Below are positions 37,203-49,526 of a stretch of DNA of 64,000 nt, one piece after another. Both the position numbers and the translations under genes were made by a program. The stretch comes from Acidobacteriota bacterium (GTDB taxonomy: Bacteria > Acidobacteriota > Terriglobia > Acidiferrales > UBA7541), in NCBI GenBank assembly GCA_003223215.1, contig QHYH01000099.1, positions 1 through 64,000 of the forward strand, written 5' to 3'. The notes under the pieces were generated by a model. It saw only the letters and a list, made by a program, of their open reading frames with translations. It had not been told where the DNA came from and ran no database searches. Numbering within the stretch: position 1 is the stretch's first letter; the number at the start of each line of letters is the position of its first letter.

Positions 37203-37384
37203 AGTGCCGGGGATTGTAGCGCAAAACGCTCGCCGCGCAAGGGAGAGGTGAAGCGCTGGAGCGCTCGCGAGAGGATGACGGGATGCTGCGCCTCGAGGCG
37301 CAGGGAAGGGGCAACAGAAGGGTGGTCTGCGGGACGCGGCACGGCCAAAGGCCGAGCCCTGACCGACAATGCAGGTATCCTGCC

Positions 37385-40300
37385 CTACTCAGAGGGGTCT
37401 CTGCGCCCGGCGTTGAGGCTGTCGAAGTTCAGGATGGTGTTCAGCACCATCGCATAGCTTCCCCAGGTTTCGCCGCGATAGACCGGGTTAATGGAGAACA
37501 ACACGACGTGGCCTTTGCCCGAGGGCGCGTCCACCACGGCGGGGCGCTGGGCGATCTCGTCGCCGCCCTCGACCAAGCCGGAGACGAGCAAGTCCTTGCT
37601 GTCGGCGTAGCGGAAAATCACGCGCGGCCGGAGGGATGGAGGAATCACGCGGAAACCGTTGCGTTTCTGTTCGTCCAACACCGGCGGCGACTCCCAGGTT
37701 TCGGACTTGCGCTCTTCCGGGACCTCGACTCCAGGGCGGCCGACGGCGAAGTCGGGGTCGTCCAAACTGCCGCGGCCGGTGGGGCGGGCGCGCACTTCCG
37801 GGCCCAGGCGGCGACGGCCGCGTTGTCCCGCGATGCTGCTGAGCGAAAAGATCGGCCCGTTGTCGCAATAGGCCGCACCCTTTTCTTCATAGCCATAGGC
37901 GATGGGGCTAGCCTCATCCACGAGACGCGTTCCGACGACCGAGCCGACAATCTTCATTTTGCTCGCATTTTGCGTGCCGATGCCGTCGGCGAAGCCGAGG
38001 GAAAGCGCGAGCGACGAGGTGTCCATGGCGGTCAGGAGCACCCCGCCGCGCTCGACGAATTCCTGCAAGTGCGCGACGCCGTCCCAGCCGAGGCCGGGGC
38101 GCAGATCGTCGGTTGAGTCGTTCTTGCCGACAAGATTTGGCGTTTCGGGCGTATTTTTCCAGGGCAGGGGATTGCCCCAGGCGGTCGGAATGCCGTTGAC
38201 GACGGCATTCACGCCGGCGTTGTAGCCGACGGGCGGAAACAGAATCACGTCGTATTTGGCGTTCAGGTCGGGGATTTTCGCGATCGCTTGTGTGCTCCGG
38301 TAATCGTAGGGAATCCCGAGCTTGTCAAGCGCCAGACGCCACCAGCCTTCGGTCTGCGTGCTGAGCCAGGTATGCACCAAAACGATGCGCGCGGCGCGCA
38401 CCGGATGCGTTTTCACCCCGGGCGGGGCGCCGAGCGCGGTAACTTCGACGCCGAGTTCGGCCGCCGCGCGGTCGAGGTCGGCGCGGCTCGTGTTGCGCAC
38501 GATGTAGGAACCACGGTTGAATTTCTTCCCGGCGCTTTCGAAGGGCTCCTCGGCCGCTTCGATCGAAGCGTCATGAAGCTTGTAGCGCAGCGTCGCAAGG
38601 GCCGGCTCGGCGCTGTTGTTTATGGCGAACACCGTGCCTTGGCCTTTCACGCCGCCCGGAGCGCGAATTCCCGTCACGCGGTCCATCGGCACATCGAGGA
38701 CTTTGATGTCGGTCACGCGCGTCACCTGCACGCCGAAGAGTTCGCCGAAGGTCCAGCCGGTATCGTCGTAAGGAGTCTTCTGCGGATCGTCCGGGCTCCA
38801 GTATTGACGATCGAGCAGCGCGTCCGCGATCCGGGAATACGGCTGGTCCATGCGAATGATGTAGCTTCCTGCGGGGAACTCACGCGTGGTTCGGGCGGGC
38901 GCTTCGGACTTTTCTTCTTTCCTGTCTTTCCCTTTGCCGGGCTCTTTGGGCTTTTTCGCGGGCAGCGTTACGGTGAAGGCGGACTTGGCGCGCGAGATTT
39001 CTACGGCCTGCTTTTCCAAGACCTGTAACAGCTCTGCCTGCAAGCCTGGCCGCGGATCATCACCTGGGAGAACGTAGGCGGCGGGCCCTTCCTCGGAAGG
39101 CTTGGTCGTGGAGCGCTTGGCTTTCAAATAGAAGTTTTTCAGGAAGCGCTGCTTGTTCTCCGTGAAGAAGTGCAGCGATGTGAGCAATCCGGTCTCTTCG
39201 TAGTTGTTATTGTCGCGCTGCGACCAGAGCACCTTGGGGAGAGGGGGATTCTGGCGATACCACGTGCGCGCGTACTCCTCGGGCTGGAGGGTGCGCTCCT
39301 CGGTGTCGGCGCCGCCGTTTCCAAACGTTTCATAGAGGCGGCTGATGCCGTTATGTAGGGCGGCGATGAACATCAGGTAGCCCGGCGACCAGGTGTCGAA
39401 ATCGCCGTGCGCGAAGACGCCGGGCATGCCGAACTTGGTCATCGCTGAGACGTTGTTCCAACCAATGACTTGCCACTCGTCGGCCAGAATCGGGTCAATC
39501 CAGGCGTTGTACGGCTCGTCGCCGATGGTGTTGTCGTAGAGATACGGCACGGACTCGTGCAGATCATGCAGCACCTGGGCTTTCCAGCCGACGTAGGTGT
39601 TCAAAACGTTTTCGGTGAGCTTTAGCGTCACGCCCATGGCGTCGCGGTTGTTGTCGTGCGCCACGTATTTGCCCCAATAGACGAGCCACGGATAAAACTG
39701 CTTCGCATGCGCAAGGTGCCATTTGTAAAGATCGACCATGCGGTCGCGTCCGTCGACTTCGACGACCGGAGTGATCAGCGTAACGGTGCCGTCGCGAATT
39801 TCCTTGATGTACGGGCTCTCATCGACGGCGAGGCGATAGGCCAGCTCCATGAGCGCGGTGGGCGCGCCGGTCTCGGGCGAGTGAATCGTGCCGGTGATGT
39901 AGTAGACGGGCACCGCTTCGGCGACGAGCTTGTCGGCTTCCGCGTCATCGAGCTTGATCGAGCGGGGATCACCGAGCTTGCCCAGCCGGGCGCGGTTTTC
40001 CTCCAGATTTTTCAGATTTTCTTCCGAAGAAACCGCGACGGCGATCATCTCGCGGCCTTCTTCGGTCTTGCCAATGGAAAAGACTTTCACACGCGGACTG
40101 GCTTTCTCAAGCAGACGCATGTAGCGGTAGACATCTTCGGCGTAGGGAAGGATTCCCGGCGCGCCGGCCACATCGCCAAGCACCGCCTGCGGCGTCGGGA
40201 CGTTTTTGGACGCCGGCAAATAGTCCACGAGCGGCGAGCTGAAGTAAGGCTTGGTGGTGTACTTGCGGATTTTCTCGGTGTAGGCCTCGTCCACGGGCTG

Positions 40301-40408
40301 CTTCGGGTCGCGCCCCGGCGGCGTTTCTCCGTCTGCCCAGGCGCGCGGCGCGACCGCGCCGCCCAGCGCGACGAACAAAACAAGCTTGGACCAGCACCGA
40401 CTCCTCAT
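37385..40408 (-). CDS. Exported M14-type zinc carboxypeptidase, large form
   Basis: 1007 residues from ATG 40408 (AGGAG seven bases upstream). A signal peptide (LVLFVALGGAVAPRAWA) leads to an M14 domain at ~75-400: YRYMRLLEKASPRVKVFSIG, zinc motif TGTIHSPETGAP (HxxE), HDNNRDAMG and DLHES, with a candidate catalytic Glu in RLYETFGNG. The long C-terminal half (~430-1007) contains a class-I amidotransferase-like Rossmann region (YDVILFPPVGYN, FVERGGVLLTAMDTSSLAL) and HVVLFSINPVYRGETWG. Relatives degrade peptides outside the cell. A Lys/Glu-rich linker (KKPKEPGKGKDRKEEKSE) joins the halves. Confidence 0.88.
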   Translation of the reverse strand: MRSRCWSKLVLFVALGGAVAPRAWADGETPPGRDPKQPVDEAYTEKIRKYTTKPYFSSPLVDYLPASKNVPTPQAVLGDVAGAPGILPYAEDVYRYMRLLEKASPRVKVFSIGKTEEGREMIAVAVSSEENLKNLEENRARLGKLGDPRSIKLDDAEADKLVAEAVPVYYITGTIHSPETGAPTALMELAYRLAVDESPYIKEIRDGTVTLITPVVEVDGRDRMVDLYKWHLAHAKQFYPWLVYWGKYVAHDNNRDAMGVTLKLTENVLNTYVGWKAQVLHDLHESVPYLYDNTIGDEPYNAWIDPILADEWQVIGWNNVSAMTKFGMPGVFAHGDFDTWSPGYLMFIAALHNGISRLYETFGNGGADTEERTLQPEEYARTWYRQNPPLPKVLWSQRDNNNYEETGLLTSLHFFTENKQRFLKNFYLKAKRSTTKPSEEGPAAYVLPGDDPRPGLQAELLQVLEKQAVEISRAKSAFTVTLPAKKPKEPGKGKDRKEEKSEAPARTTREFPAGSYIIRMDQPYSRIADALLDRQYWSPDDPQKTPYDDTGWTFGELFGVQVTRVTDIKVLDVPMDRVTGIRAPGGVKGQGTVFAINNSAEPALATLRYKLHDASIEAAEEPFESAGKKFNRGSYIVRNTSRADLDRAAAELGVEVTALGAPPGVKTHPVRAARIVLVHTWLSTQTEGWWRLALDKLGIPYDYRSTQAIAKIPDLNAKYDVILFPPVGYNAGVNAVVNGIPTAWGNPLPWKNTPETPNLVGKNDSTDDLRPGLGWDGVAHLQEFVERGGVLLTAMDTSSLALSLGFADGIGTQNASKMKIVGSVVGTRLVDEASPIAYGYEEKGAAYCDNGPIFSLSSIAGQRGRRRLGPEVRARPTGRGSLDDPDFAVGRPGVEVPEERKSETWESPPVLDEQKRNGFRVIPPSLRPRVIFRYADSKDLLVSGLVEGGDEIAQRPAVVDAPSGKGHVVLFSINPVYRGETWGSYAMVLNTILNFDSLNAGRRDPSE

Positions 40409-40493
40409 GACGCGTCTCCTGTATGTCATTTTGAAAGAATCGAGATTCTAACTCACTTGGAGGCGCGCAAAAACACTTTGCGAGGGGCGCAAG

Positions 40494-41660
40494 CTAATCA
40501 AGCGGAAGGAAGGCGATGCAGACCGGCGAAGGCACTTCCAGGCTCGCCCCTGTCGGCGTGAGCGCGCCGGTCTTTTGGTCGATGCGAAACGTGACGATTT
40601 TGTCGGAGAGTTGGTTCTCAGCGAGCAGATAGTTGCCGGAGGGATCGATCGAGAAGTGCCGAGGTTCTTTGCCGCCGGTTCGCACATTCGCCGCCAGGCG
40701 CAGCAGGCCGCCACTGTCGACTTGGAACACGGCGATGCTGTCAAGACCGCGGTTTGAGGTGTAGATGAATTTGCCACTCGGATGCAAAGCGATTTCCGCA
40801 GCGTCGTTGCGGCCAGAGAACGCCGCCGGCAGTGCCGAGACGGTTTGCAGGGCATGGTATCTTTCGCGAGCTTCGTTCGCGAAGGTCGTCACCGTGGACT
40901 GCAATTCCCCGAGGACATACATAAAGTTGCCGTCGCGAGAAAACGCGAGATGACGCGGCCCGGAACCGGGCGGGAGCGCGGCGCGAAACGCGTCCGGTTG
41001 AGTTGCATCGGGGTTCGAGAGCTGGCCGAGGTCTGCGTCGAACTTGTAAATCAGGACTCGGTCCAGGCCGAGATCGGCTACGTAGGCGAAGCGGTTGCCG
41101 GCCGACGTTTCAACCCAATGCGCGTGCGCAGTGTCCTGGCGCTCCTTGTTGGGGCCGAGCGTGCCCTCGTCGCGAACATTCGCGGTGGCCGGGCCGAGCT
41201 TGCCGTCGGCACCGATTCTAAAGACGACGACGTTGCCGGAGGTGTAGTTTGCCACCAGGAGGTATTTGCCTGTTTTGTCGAGCGAGATGTAGCAGGGATC
41301 TTCGCCGAGCGCCGGTAACGCGTTTAGCAGCGTGAGCTTGCCCGTCTTCGAATCCAGCGAAAATCCGCTGACCATGCTGTTTTTTCCGGCTTCATTCGCC
41401 GCATAAAGAAATTTGCCGTTGGGATGAATCGCGACCCAGGAAGGGTCCTGCGTTTCCGCGGCAACGCCGAGCGGCTCGAGCTTCCCCGAACTCGCGTCAT
41501 AGCGAAAGGCGTAAATGCCCTTGCTCGCCGTCTTGGTCGTATAGGTGCCCACGTAGGCCAGATAGTGATTCCCTGCCGCATGCTTCTCCTGCGCTTCTCT
41601 CGAGGCAAACAGAAGAAGGGGGCCGAGCGGAAATGCCAAAAGCCATCGCGTCATTTTCAT
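40494..41660 (-). CDS. Exported lactonase-family seven-bladed propeller
   Basis: 388 residues from ATG 41660. An N-terminal hydrophobic segment (WLLAFPLGPLLLFASREA) suggests export. The rest matches the 6-phosphogluconolactonase (Pgl/YbhE) lactonase family: YLAYVGTYTTKTASKGIYAF, SWVAIHPNGKFLYAANE, DTAHAHWVETSAGNRFAYVA, GSGPRHLAFSRDGNFMYV and AAEIALHPSGKFIYTSNRG. Cytoplasmic members hydrolyse 6-phosphogluconolactone; the exported form here may act on another lactone or be non-enzymatic. It lies upstream of the M14 gene on the same strand and may share its transcript. Confidence 0.87.
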   Translation of the reverse strand: MKMTRWLLAFPLGPLLLFASREAQEKHAAGNHYLAYVGTYTTKTASKGIYAFRYDASSGKLEPLGVAAETQDPSWVAIHPNGKFLYAANEAGKNSMVSGFSLDSKTGKLTLLNALPALGEDPCYISLDKTGKYLLVANYTSGNVVVFRIGADGKLGPATANVRDEGTLGPNKERQDTAHAHWVETSAGNRFAYVADLGLDRVLIYKFDADLGQLSNPDATQPDAFRAALPPGSGPRHLAFSRDGNFMYVLGELQSTVTTFANEARERYHALQTVSALPAAFSGRNDAAEIALHPSGKFIYTSNRGLDSIAVFQVDSGGLLRLAANVRTGGKEPRHFSIDPSGNYLLAENQLSDKIVTFRIDQKTGALTPTGASLEVPSPVCIAFLPLD

Positions 41661-41763
41661 GATTCGGTGGAACCTGAGAAGAATTCTCCCGCGAGCCCTA
41701 GGCTAATGTTTGCCTCGAACCAGCGCAAGTCAAATCAAGGTGTCCCATCCCGCCGGTCTTTGC

Positions 41764-44421
41764 TTACTTCTTTTCCTCTTCGTTTTCTTCCTGGAGCACG
41801 ACGGCCGCGGCCACGGAATCGTCCGCGTCGAGGCGCAGCAGGTGCACGCCCTGCGTGGATCGCCCGGCTTCGCGGATCTCGTTCGCGTGCACGCGGATCA
41901 CTTTTCCGTTGTGGGTAATAATCATCACGTCGGACTCTTCGGTGACCTGCAGGGCCGCCACCACCGAGCCGTTGCGGTCAGTCGTCTTCATGTTGACCAC
42001 GCCCTTGCCGCCGCGCGAGGTGATGCGGTACTCGGCCAGCAGCGTGCGCTTTCCGTAGCCCTTTTCGGACACGGTGAGCATCAGCGACGTGAGCGAATCC
42101 TTGATCTGCTCGTTCTCGAGTTCCTCGAGGTCTTGCGTCGTGGTTTTGTGCTCTTTGGCAAGGATTTCGAAGTCGGGTTGCACCGCATCCATGCTGACGA
42201 CGTAATCGCCCTTGGCGAGATCCATGCCGATCACCCCGCCGGCGTTGCGCCCCATCGGGCGCACTTCGGTTTCGCGGAAGAGAATCGCTTGGCCCTCGTG
42301 GCTCGCGAGAAAAATCATCTTTTTGCCGTCGCTGAGCTTGGCGCCAATCATTTCGTCCTTGGCTTCCAGGTTGATGGCAATGATGCCGCTCGGCCGCGGG
42401 TTCGAGAATTCCTTGAGCGCGGACTTCTTCACCGTGCCGTTGCGCGTGGCAAAAAAGACGTACTTGCCTTCGTCCTCGAGGCTGTGCGCGGCGACAATGG
42501 CGCTGAGTTTTTCGTCTTCCTGGAAGCGCACCAGGCTGGAAATCGCTTTGCCGCGGGTGGCCGCCGCCGCTTCGGGAATTTCGTACACCTTTAGCCAGTA
42601 AACGCGGCCCTTGGTGGTGAACAGAAGGATGTAGCTGTGCGCCGAGGCGATGAAAAGGTGCTCGACAAAGTCCTCTTCCTTGGTGCGCGCGCCAATGCGG
42701 CCTTTTCCTCCGCGCGACTGGTGGCGGTAAATCTCGACCGGGGTGCGCTTGACGTAGCCGGCGTGACTGACGGTGATGAGCATGTCCGTGTCGGCGATCA
42801 GGTCTTCGAGTTTGATCTCGTCGACTTTGTCCACGATCTGCGTGCGGCGGTCGTCGCCGTACTGCTTCTGCACCTCCTTCAGCTCGCTCGAGATCACCGA
42901 CTTCAGCCTTTTCTCACTGGATAGGACTTCTTCGAGCTCAACGATGCGCTCGCGGATGGTCTTCAATTCCTTGATGATTTCATCGACGGAGAGCTGCGTC
43001 AGGCGGTGCAACTGCAGTTCGAGTATGGCGTCCACCTGAACAGGGGTGAGTCCGCCGGTGACGGTGCGCGCCGTTTCGCCTTCCACGCCGCCGAGCTTGT
43101 ACTTCCGGCCATCCAGCTTGACCCCGCTGATTTTCCGGGATTTCCCGTTTTCCGTGATGGTGACGTCTTGCTCGGAGAAGAAGTTCAGCAGGTTTTGCTT
43201 GGCCTCCGCGCGGCCCTCCGATCCGCGGATGATGCGGATCACATCGTCGAGGTGGTCGAGGGCCACCTGGTAGCCCACCAAAATATGCTCGCGTTCGCGC
43301 GCTTTCCGCAGGTCGTAGCGGGTACGGCGCAGCACCACGTCGCGGCGGTGCTCGATGAACAGGCGGATGAATTCCACCAGCCCCATCTCTTTCGGCTGCC
43401 CGCCGGCGATGGCCAGCAGGATCATGCCGAACGATTCCTGCATCTGCGTGTGCTTGTAGAGGTTGTTGAGGATGAGCTGCGATTCTTCGCCGCGCTTGAG
43501 CTCGACGACGATGCGCATGCCTTCGCGGTCGCTCTCGTCGCGCACATCGGAGATGCCCTCGATTTTCTTGTTCTGCGCCAGCTCGGCGATGCGTTTGATG
43601 AGCGTGGCCTTGTTCACCTGGTAGGGAATCTCGGTGATGACGATGTTTTCGCGATCCTTGGCGACCTCTTCAATGGCCGCTTTGGCGCGCATGGTGAAGC
43701 TGCCGCGCCCGCTCTTGTACGCCGCTTCGATGCCTTCGCGGCCGGCAATATAGCCGCCGGTTGGGAAGTCCGGCCCGGGCACGAGCTTCATCACTTCCTT
43801 GAGGGTCGTTTCCGGCTTCTCGACCATCAGCAAGGTGGCGTCGATGATTTCGCGTAAATTGTGCGGCGGAATGTTGGTGGCCATGCCCACGGCGATGCCG
43901 CTTGCGCCGTTGACCAGGAGATTCGGAATCCGCGTCGGGAGAACGACCGGCTCTTTTTCCGTCTCGTCGAAGTTGGGAACGAAATCGACCGTTTCTCTTT
44001 CAATGTCCGCCAGCAGCTCTTCGGCGATTCGCGCCAGGCGGGCTTCGGTATACCGCATCGCCGCGGGCATGTCGCCGTCCACCGAGCCGAAGTTGCCCTG
44101 GCCGTCGACGAGCGGATAGCGCATGTTGAAATCCTGCGCCATGCGCACCAGTGCGTCGTAGACGGGGGTGTCGCCGTGCGGGTGATATTTGCCGAGGACT
44201 TCGCCCACGATCTTCGCGCATTTGCGGTAGGGCCGGGTAGAGGTGAGGCCCAGTTCATACATGCCGTAGAGAATCCGGCGGTGCACCGGCTTTAAGCCGT
44301 CGCGCACTTCCGGCAGCGCCCGGCCGATGATCACACTCATCGAGTAGTCGAGATAGGACTTCTTCATCTCGGCTTCGATGTCGACCGGAATCGTCACCGA
44401 GAGATTCTGTTCGTCTGGCAT
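41764..44421 (-). CDS. gyrA: DNA gyrase subunit A
   Basis: 885 residues from ATG 44421 (GAGGAC just upstream). The breakage-reunion domain holds the quinolone region [19 protein letters not shown] and the active-site segment [16 protein letters not shown]; Thr stands at the E. coli Ser83 position, and the Asp87 equivalent is kept. The C-terminal half carries the six-bladed pinwheel ([31 protein letters not shown]) and ends in an acidic tail (EENEEEKK). Gyrase A cuts and rejoins DNA to add negative supercoils. It is read in the same direction as gyrB, two small genes downstream. Confidence 0.97.
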   Translation of the reverse strand: MPDEQNLSVTIPVDIEAEMKKSYLDYSMSVIIGRALPEVRDGLKPVHRRILYGMYELGLTSTRPYRKCAKIVGEVLGKYHPHGDTPVYDALVRMAQDFNMRYPLVDGQGNFGSVDGDMPAAMRYTEARLARIAEELLADIERETVDFVPNFDETEKEPVVLPTRIPNLLVNGASGIAVGMATNIPPHNLREIIDATLLMVEKPETTLKEVMKLVPGPDFPTGGYIAGREGIEAAYKSGRGSFTMRAKAAIEEVAKDRENIVITEIPYQVNKATLIKRIAELAQNKKIEGISDVRDESDREGMRIVVELKRGEESQLILNNLYKHTQMQESFGMILLAIAGGQPKEMGLVEFIRLFIEHRRDVVLRRTRYDLRKAREREHILVGYQVALDHLDDVIRIIRGSEGRAEAKQNLLNFFSEQDVTITENGKSRKISGVKLDGRKYKLGGVEGETARTVTGGLTPVQVDAILELQLHRLTQLSVDEIIKELKTIRERIVELEEVLSSEKRLKSVISSELKEVQKQYGDDRRTQIVDKVDEIKLEDLIADTDMLITVSHAGYVKRTPVEIYRHQSRGGKGRIGARTKEEDFVEHLFIASAHSYILLFTTKGRVYWLKVYEIPEAAAATRGKAISSLVRFQEDEKLSAIVAAHSLEDEGKYVFFATRNGTVKKSALKEFSNPRPSGIIAINLEAKDEMIGAKLSDGKKMIFLASHEGQAILFRETEVRPMGRNAGGVIGMDLAKGDYVVSMDAVQPDFEILAKEHKTTTQDLEELENEQIKDSLTSLMLTVSEKGYGKRTLLAEYRITSRGGKGVVNMKTTDRNGSVVAALQVTEESDVMIITHNGKVIRVHANEIREAGRSTQGVHLLRLDADDSVAAAVVLQEENEEEKK

Positions 44422-44486
44422 GTGTCCTCGCTGTTAGGCCCGGCTTTCCATGCTCGGCTCGTTTTATTGCCGGAGCTCCTCGATGG

Positions 44487-44753
44487 TCAGGAAACCAGCC
44501 CGTCGCGCTTCTTGCCGAGGCGCTCGAGCGCCCAAGCCTTCACGGTATCGAAGGCGTCCGCGGCATTGGTAAACCAGCGCCGAGCAAAGGCGCTTTCGAT
44601 TTCGCGCAAAAACGCCTCGCACTCGCGCTGGTCGGCAAACTCCATGGCCACCCCCCGCTCGTTGTCAGGCGCATCGGTCGGCGTTAGGCGAAACTCGCTG
44701 ACGCTTATGCCCTTGAGCCCGGGCAGCGTGCTCCAGCCCAGTTGATACCTCAT
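44487..44753 (-). CDS. Small hypothetical protein between gyrB and gyrA
   Basis: 88 residues from ATG 44753, overlapping the upstream small gene by four bases (ATGA). The sequence has an amphipathic helix (FADQRECEAFLREIESAFAR) and ends LGKKRDGLVS. No family is recognised. It is co-directional with gyrB and gyrA, so it probably belongs to the same transcription unit. Confidence 0.6.
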   Translation of the reverse strand: MRYQLGWSTLPGLKGISVSEFRLTPTDAPDNERGVAMEFADQRECEAFLREIESAFARRWFTNAADAFDTVKAWALERLGKKRDGLVS

Positions 44754-45010
44754 GGCTGCTTCGATCGTCGGGGCCGCAGGAGATAAAACACTCCCATGGC
44801 CACCACCAGAATGATGGCAATGGCCACGGCGTTGGCCGCGAAAGTGAGCCGGTCGAGCTCCGCGGCCGAAGGGTCGGAAAGGCGAACCTCGTGCCAGTCT
44901 CGAAAAGCGCCGCAGGTGCGCGGCAAGCGGAATCCCGCAACGGCAACCGCGGACAGGAGCAAACCCCAGCGGATGGCGTCGCGAGCGGATCTCGGAGCGA
45001 TTTCTGCCAT
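44750..45010 (-). CDS. Small hypothetical membrane protein between gyrB and gyrA
   Basis: 86 residues from ATG 45010, starting 21 bases after gyrB stops. Two hydrophobic stretches are visible (WGLLLSAVAVAGFRL and ANAVAIAIILVVAMGVFYLL), so it is likely membrane bound with a short basic tail (RPRRSKQP). No family is recognised. It is coupled by an ATGA overlap to the next small gene. Confidence 0.6.
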   Translation of the reverse strand: MAEIAPRSARDAIRWGLLLSAVAVAGFRLPRTCGAFRDWHEVRLSDPSAAELDRLTFAANAVAIAIILVVAMGVFYLLRPRRSKQP

Positions 45011-45031
45011 CGGCGCTCCTCGAGAGCGAAA

Positions 45032-48017
<2,986 letters not shown>

Positions 48018-49130
48018 TCAAATTCGCATCGGCATGATGATGTAGCGGTAGCGGTAAGACTCGTCGGCAAGCGGGCGCATTTGCCCGGCCGACTGCTCGT
48101 CTTTTAGCTCAATGCTGACTGGCCCGTCGGCGGCCGCGCCTAGAAAATCCAGCATGTAGCTCGAATTGAAGCCGATCGAGATGGGGTCGCCCTGGTATTC
48201 CTTCTCAATGCTTTCCTTGGCTTCGCCGTATTCCGGGCTGGATGCGGAAATCTCGACGCCTTCGCCCGAAATCGAGAGTTTGACCGCATGCGAGCGCTGA
48301 TCGGCAAGCTGCGAAACGCGGCGCACCGCATCGGTCAACTCGCCCCTCTCGATCACCACGTGCTTGTTGTTGTCCCGCGGCAGGACCGCTTCGTAATTCG
48401 GGAATTGCCCGGTCAGAATCCGTGAAATCAGCAGGCGATGGTGGACTTGGAAAAAGAGATGGCTTTCGTCTTTCGCAAAATCAAATTGCGCGTCCGACTC
48501 GGCGGCGCCCGAGAGTTTTTCGACCTCATCCATCGCTTTCTTGGGGACCAGCACTTTCAGCTCGCCATTCATGCCCGAGAGTTTGTGGTCCGTTTCGGCT
48601 AAGGCGAGTCGATGGCCGTCGGTCGCCACCATGGCCAGTGTGTCCGGCCGCAAAATCAGCAATCCGCCGTTCAGCGTATAGCGCGACTCTTCCATGGAAA
48701 TGGCAAACTTCGTCTTGGAGATCAGGCTTTGCAGAATGGCTGCCGGAATCTTTACCAGCGTGTGCGGCATCGCCGGCAACGCTGGAAAATTTTCTTTTGC
48801 CATGCCCACCAGCTTGTACTTCTTGCGGTCACTGGTGATTTCAACCCAGTGATTCTCGAGCAGCTTGACCTTGATCTCGCCTTCCGGCAGCAGACGCACG
48901 AGCTCCAGCAGCTTCTTCGCGGGTATGGTTCCGGCGCCTTCCTGCTTGACTTTCGCATCGCACAAGGTGCGGATGCTCAGCTCCAAGTCCGTCGCCGTAA
49001 TCGTAAGCTGGCTGTGGCTGGCTTCGACAAGCAGGTTCGAGAGAATGGGGATCGTGGTTTTGCGTTCCACCACTCCTTGGGTCATGCTCAGTTCGGTCAA
49101 CAGCGCGGACTTTGTTACGCTGAATTCCAT
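48018..49130 (-). CDS. dnaN: DNA polymerase III beta subunit (sliding clamp)
   Basis: 370 residues from ATG 49130, with GAGGAA about nine bases upstream; the frame is open further upstream without clamp sequence. It matches DnaN: MEFSVTKSALLTELSMTQGV, TTIPILSNLLVEA, ATDLELSIRT, MVATDGHRLALAE and QFPNYEAVLPRD, ending in YRYIIMPMRI. The clamp encircles DNA and tethers the replicative polymerase. It follows dnaA in the same direction with a ~400-base gap. Confidence 0.97.
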   Translation of the reverse strand: MEFSVTKSALLTELSMTQGVVERKTTIPILSNLLVEASHSQLTITATDLELSIRTLCDAKVKQEGAGTIPAKKLLELVRLLPEGEIKVKLLENHWVEITSDRKKYKLVGMAKENFPALPAMPHTLVKIPAAILQSLISKTKFAISMEESRYTLNGGLLILRPDTLAMVATDGHRLALAETDHKLSGMNGELKVLVPKKAMDEVEKLSGAAESDAQFDFAKDESHLFFQVHHRLLISRILTGQFPNYEAVLPRDNNKHVVIERGELTDAVRRVSQLADQRSHAVKLSISGEGVEISASSPEYGEAKESIEKEYQGDPISIGFNSSYMLDFLGAAADGPVSIELKDEQSAGQMRPLADESYRYRYIIMPMRI

Positions 49131-49526
49131 CGGCTGATATTCCTCGCGTGCCGTTCCAGGTGCGGTCATGTCGAAGTCTACCCTCGGCTCGGGCGGGACG
49201 GCGCCCGCGTATTCTACCGCTGCCGTACTGTACTCGTTTTTTCGAAAAGTATAAAGCCTATCCCGACCGCGGCACTGTGGAAATTGCCGCTCGCTGCTCC
49301 CGGATCGCCGCTTCATCGATCCCGAATTCGCGCGCATCGACAGCAGTCACAGCTTTTATCGAAGAAGGTCTCCTTGCAAACCAATTCTTCTCCGAGGTGG
49401 GGTCGAAGCGATGGCAGAGGAGGCTCGGGGCAAGCCAGAAGATGGTCCGCTAAGGTCGGGGATCACATGTGGAAACGCGGCCCGTTTCGCTTGGGCCGCG
49501 TTCCACATGAAGCGGGATTGAGGGTC
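49131..49526. other. Intergenic region between dnaA and dnaN
   Basis: About 396 bases. It holds the dnaN ribosome-binding site, presumably a promoter for dnaN, and the large hairpin at 49466-49509. No gene-like frame was seen. Confidence 0.5.
49466..49509. repeat. Large hairpin just after dnaA
   Basis: CATGTGGAAACGCGGCCC (49466-49483) and GGGCCGCGTTCCACATG (49493-49509) pair over 17 bases with one bulged A and a 9-base loop. It lies 18 bases past the dnaA stop. No T-run follows on the minus strand, so a classical terminator is unlikely, although the strong stem could still halt or protect the dnaA message. Its ends resemble halves of the parS motif. Confidence 0.7.
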
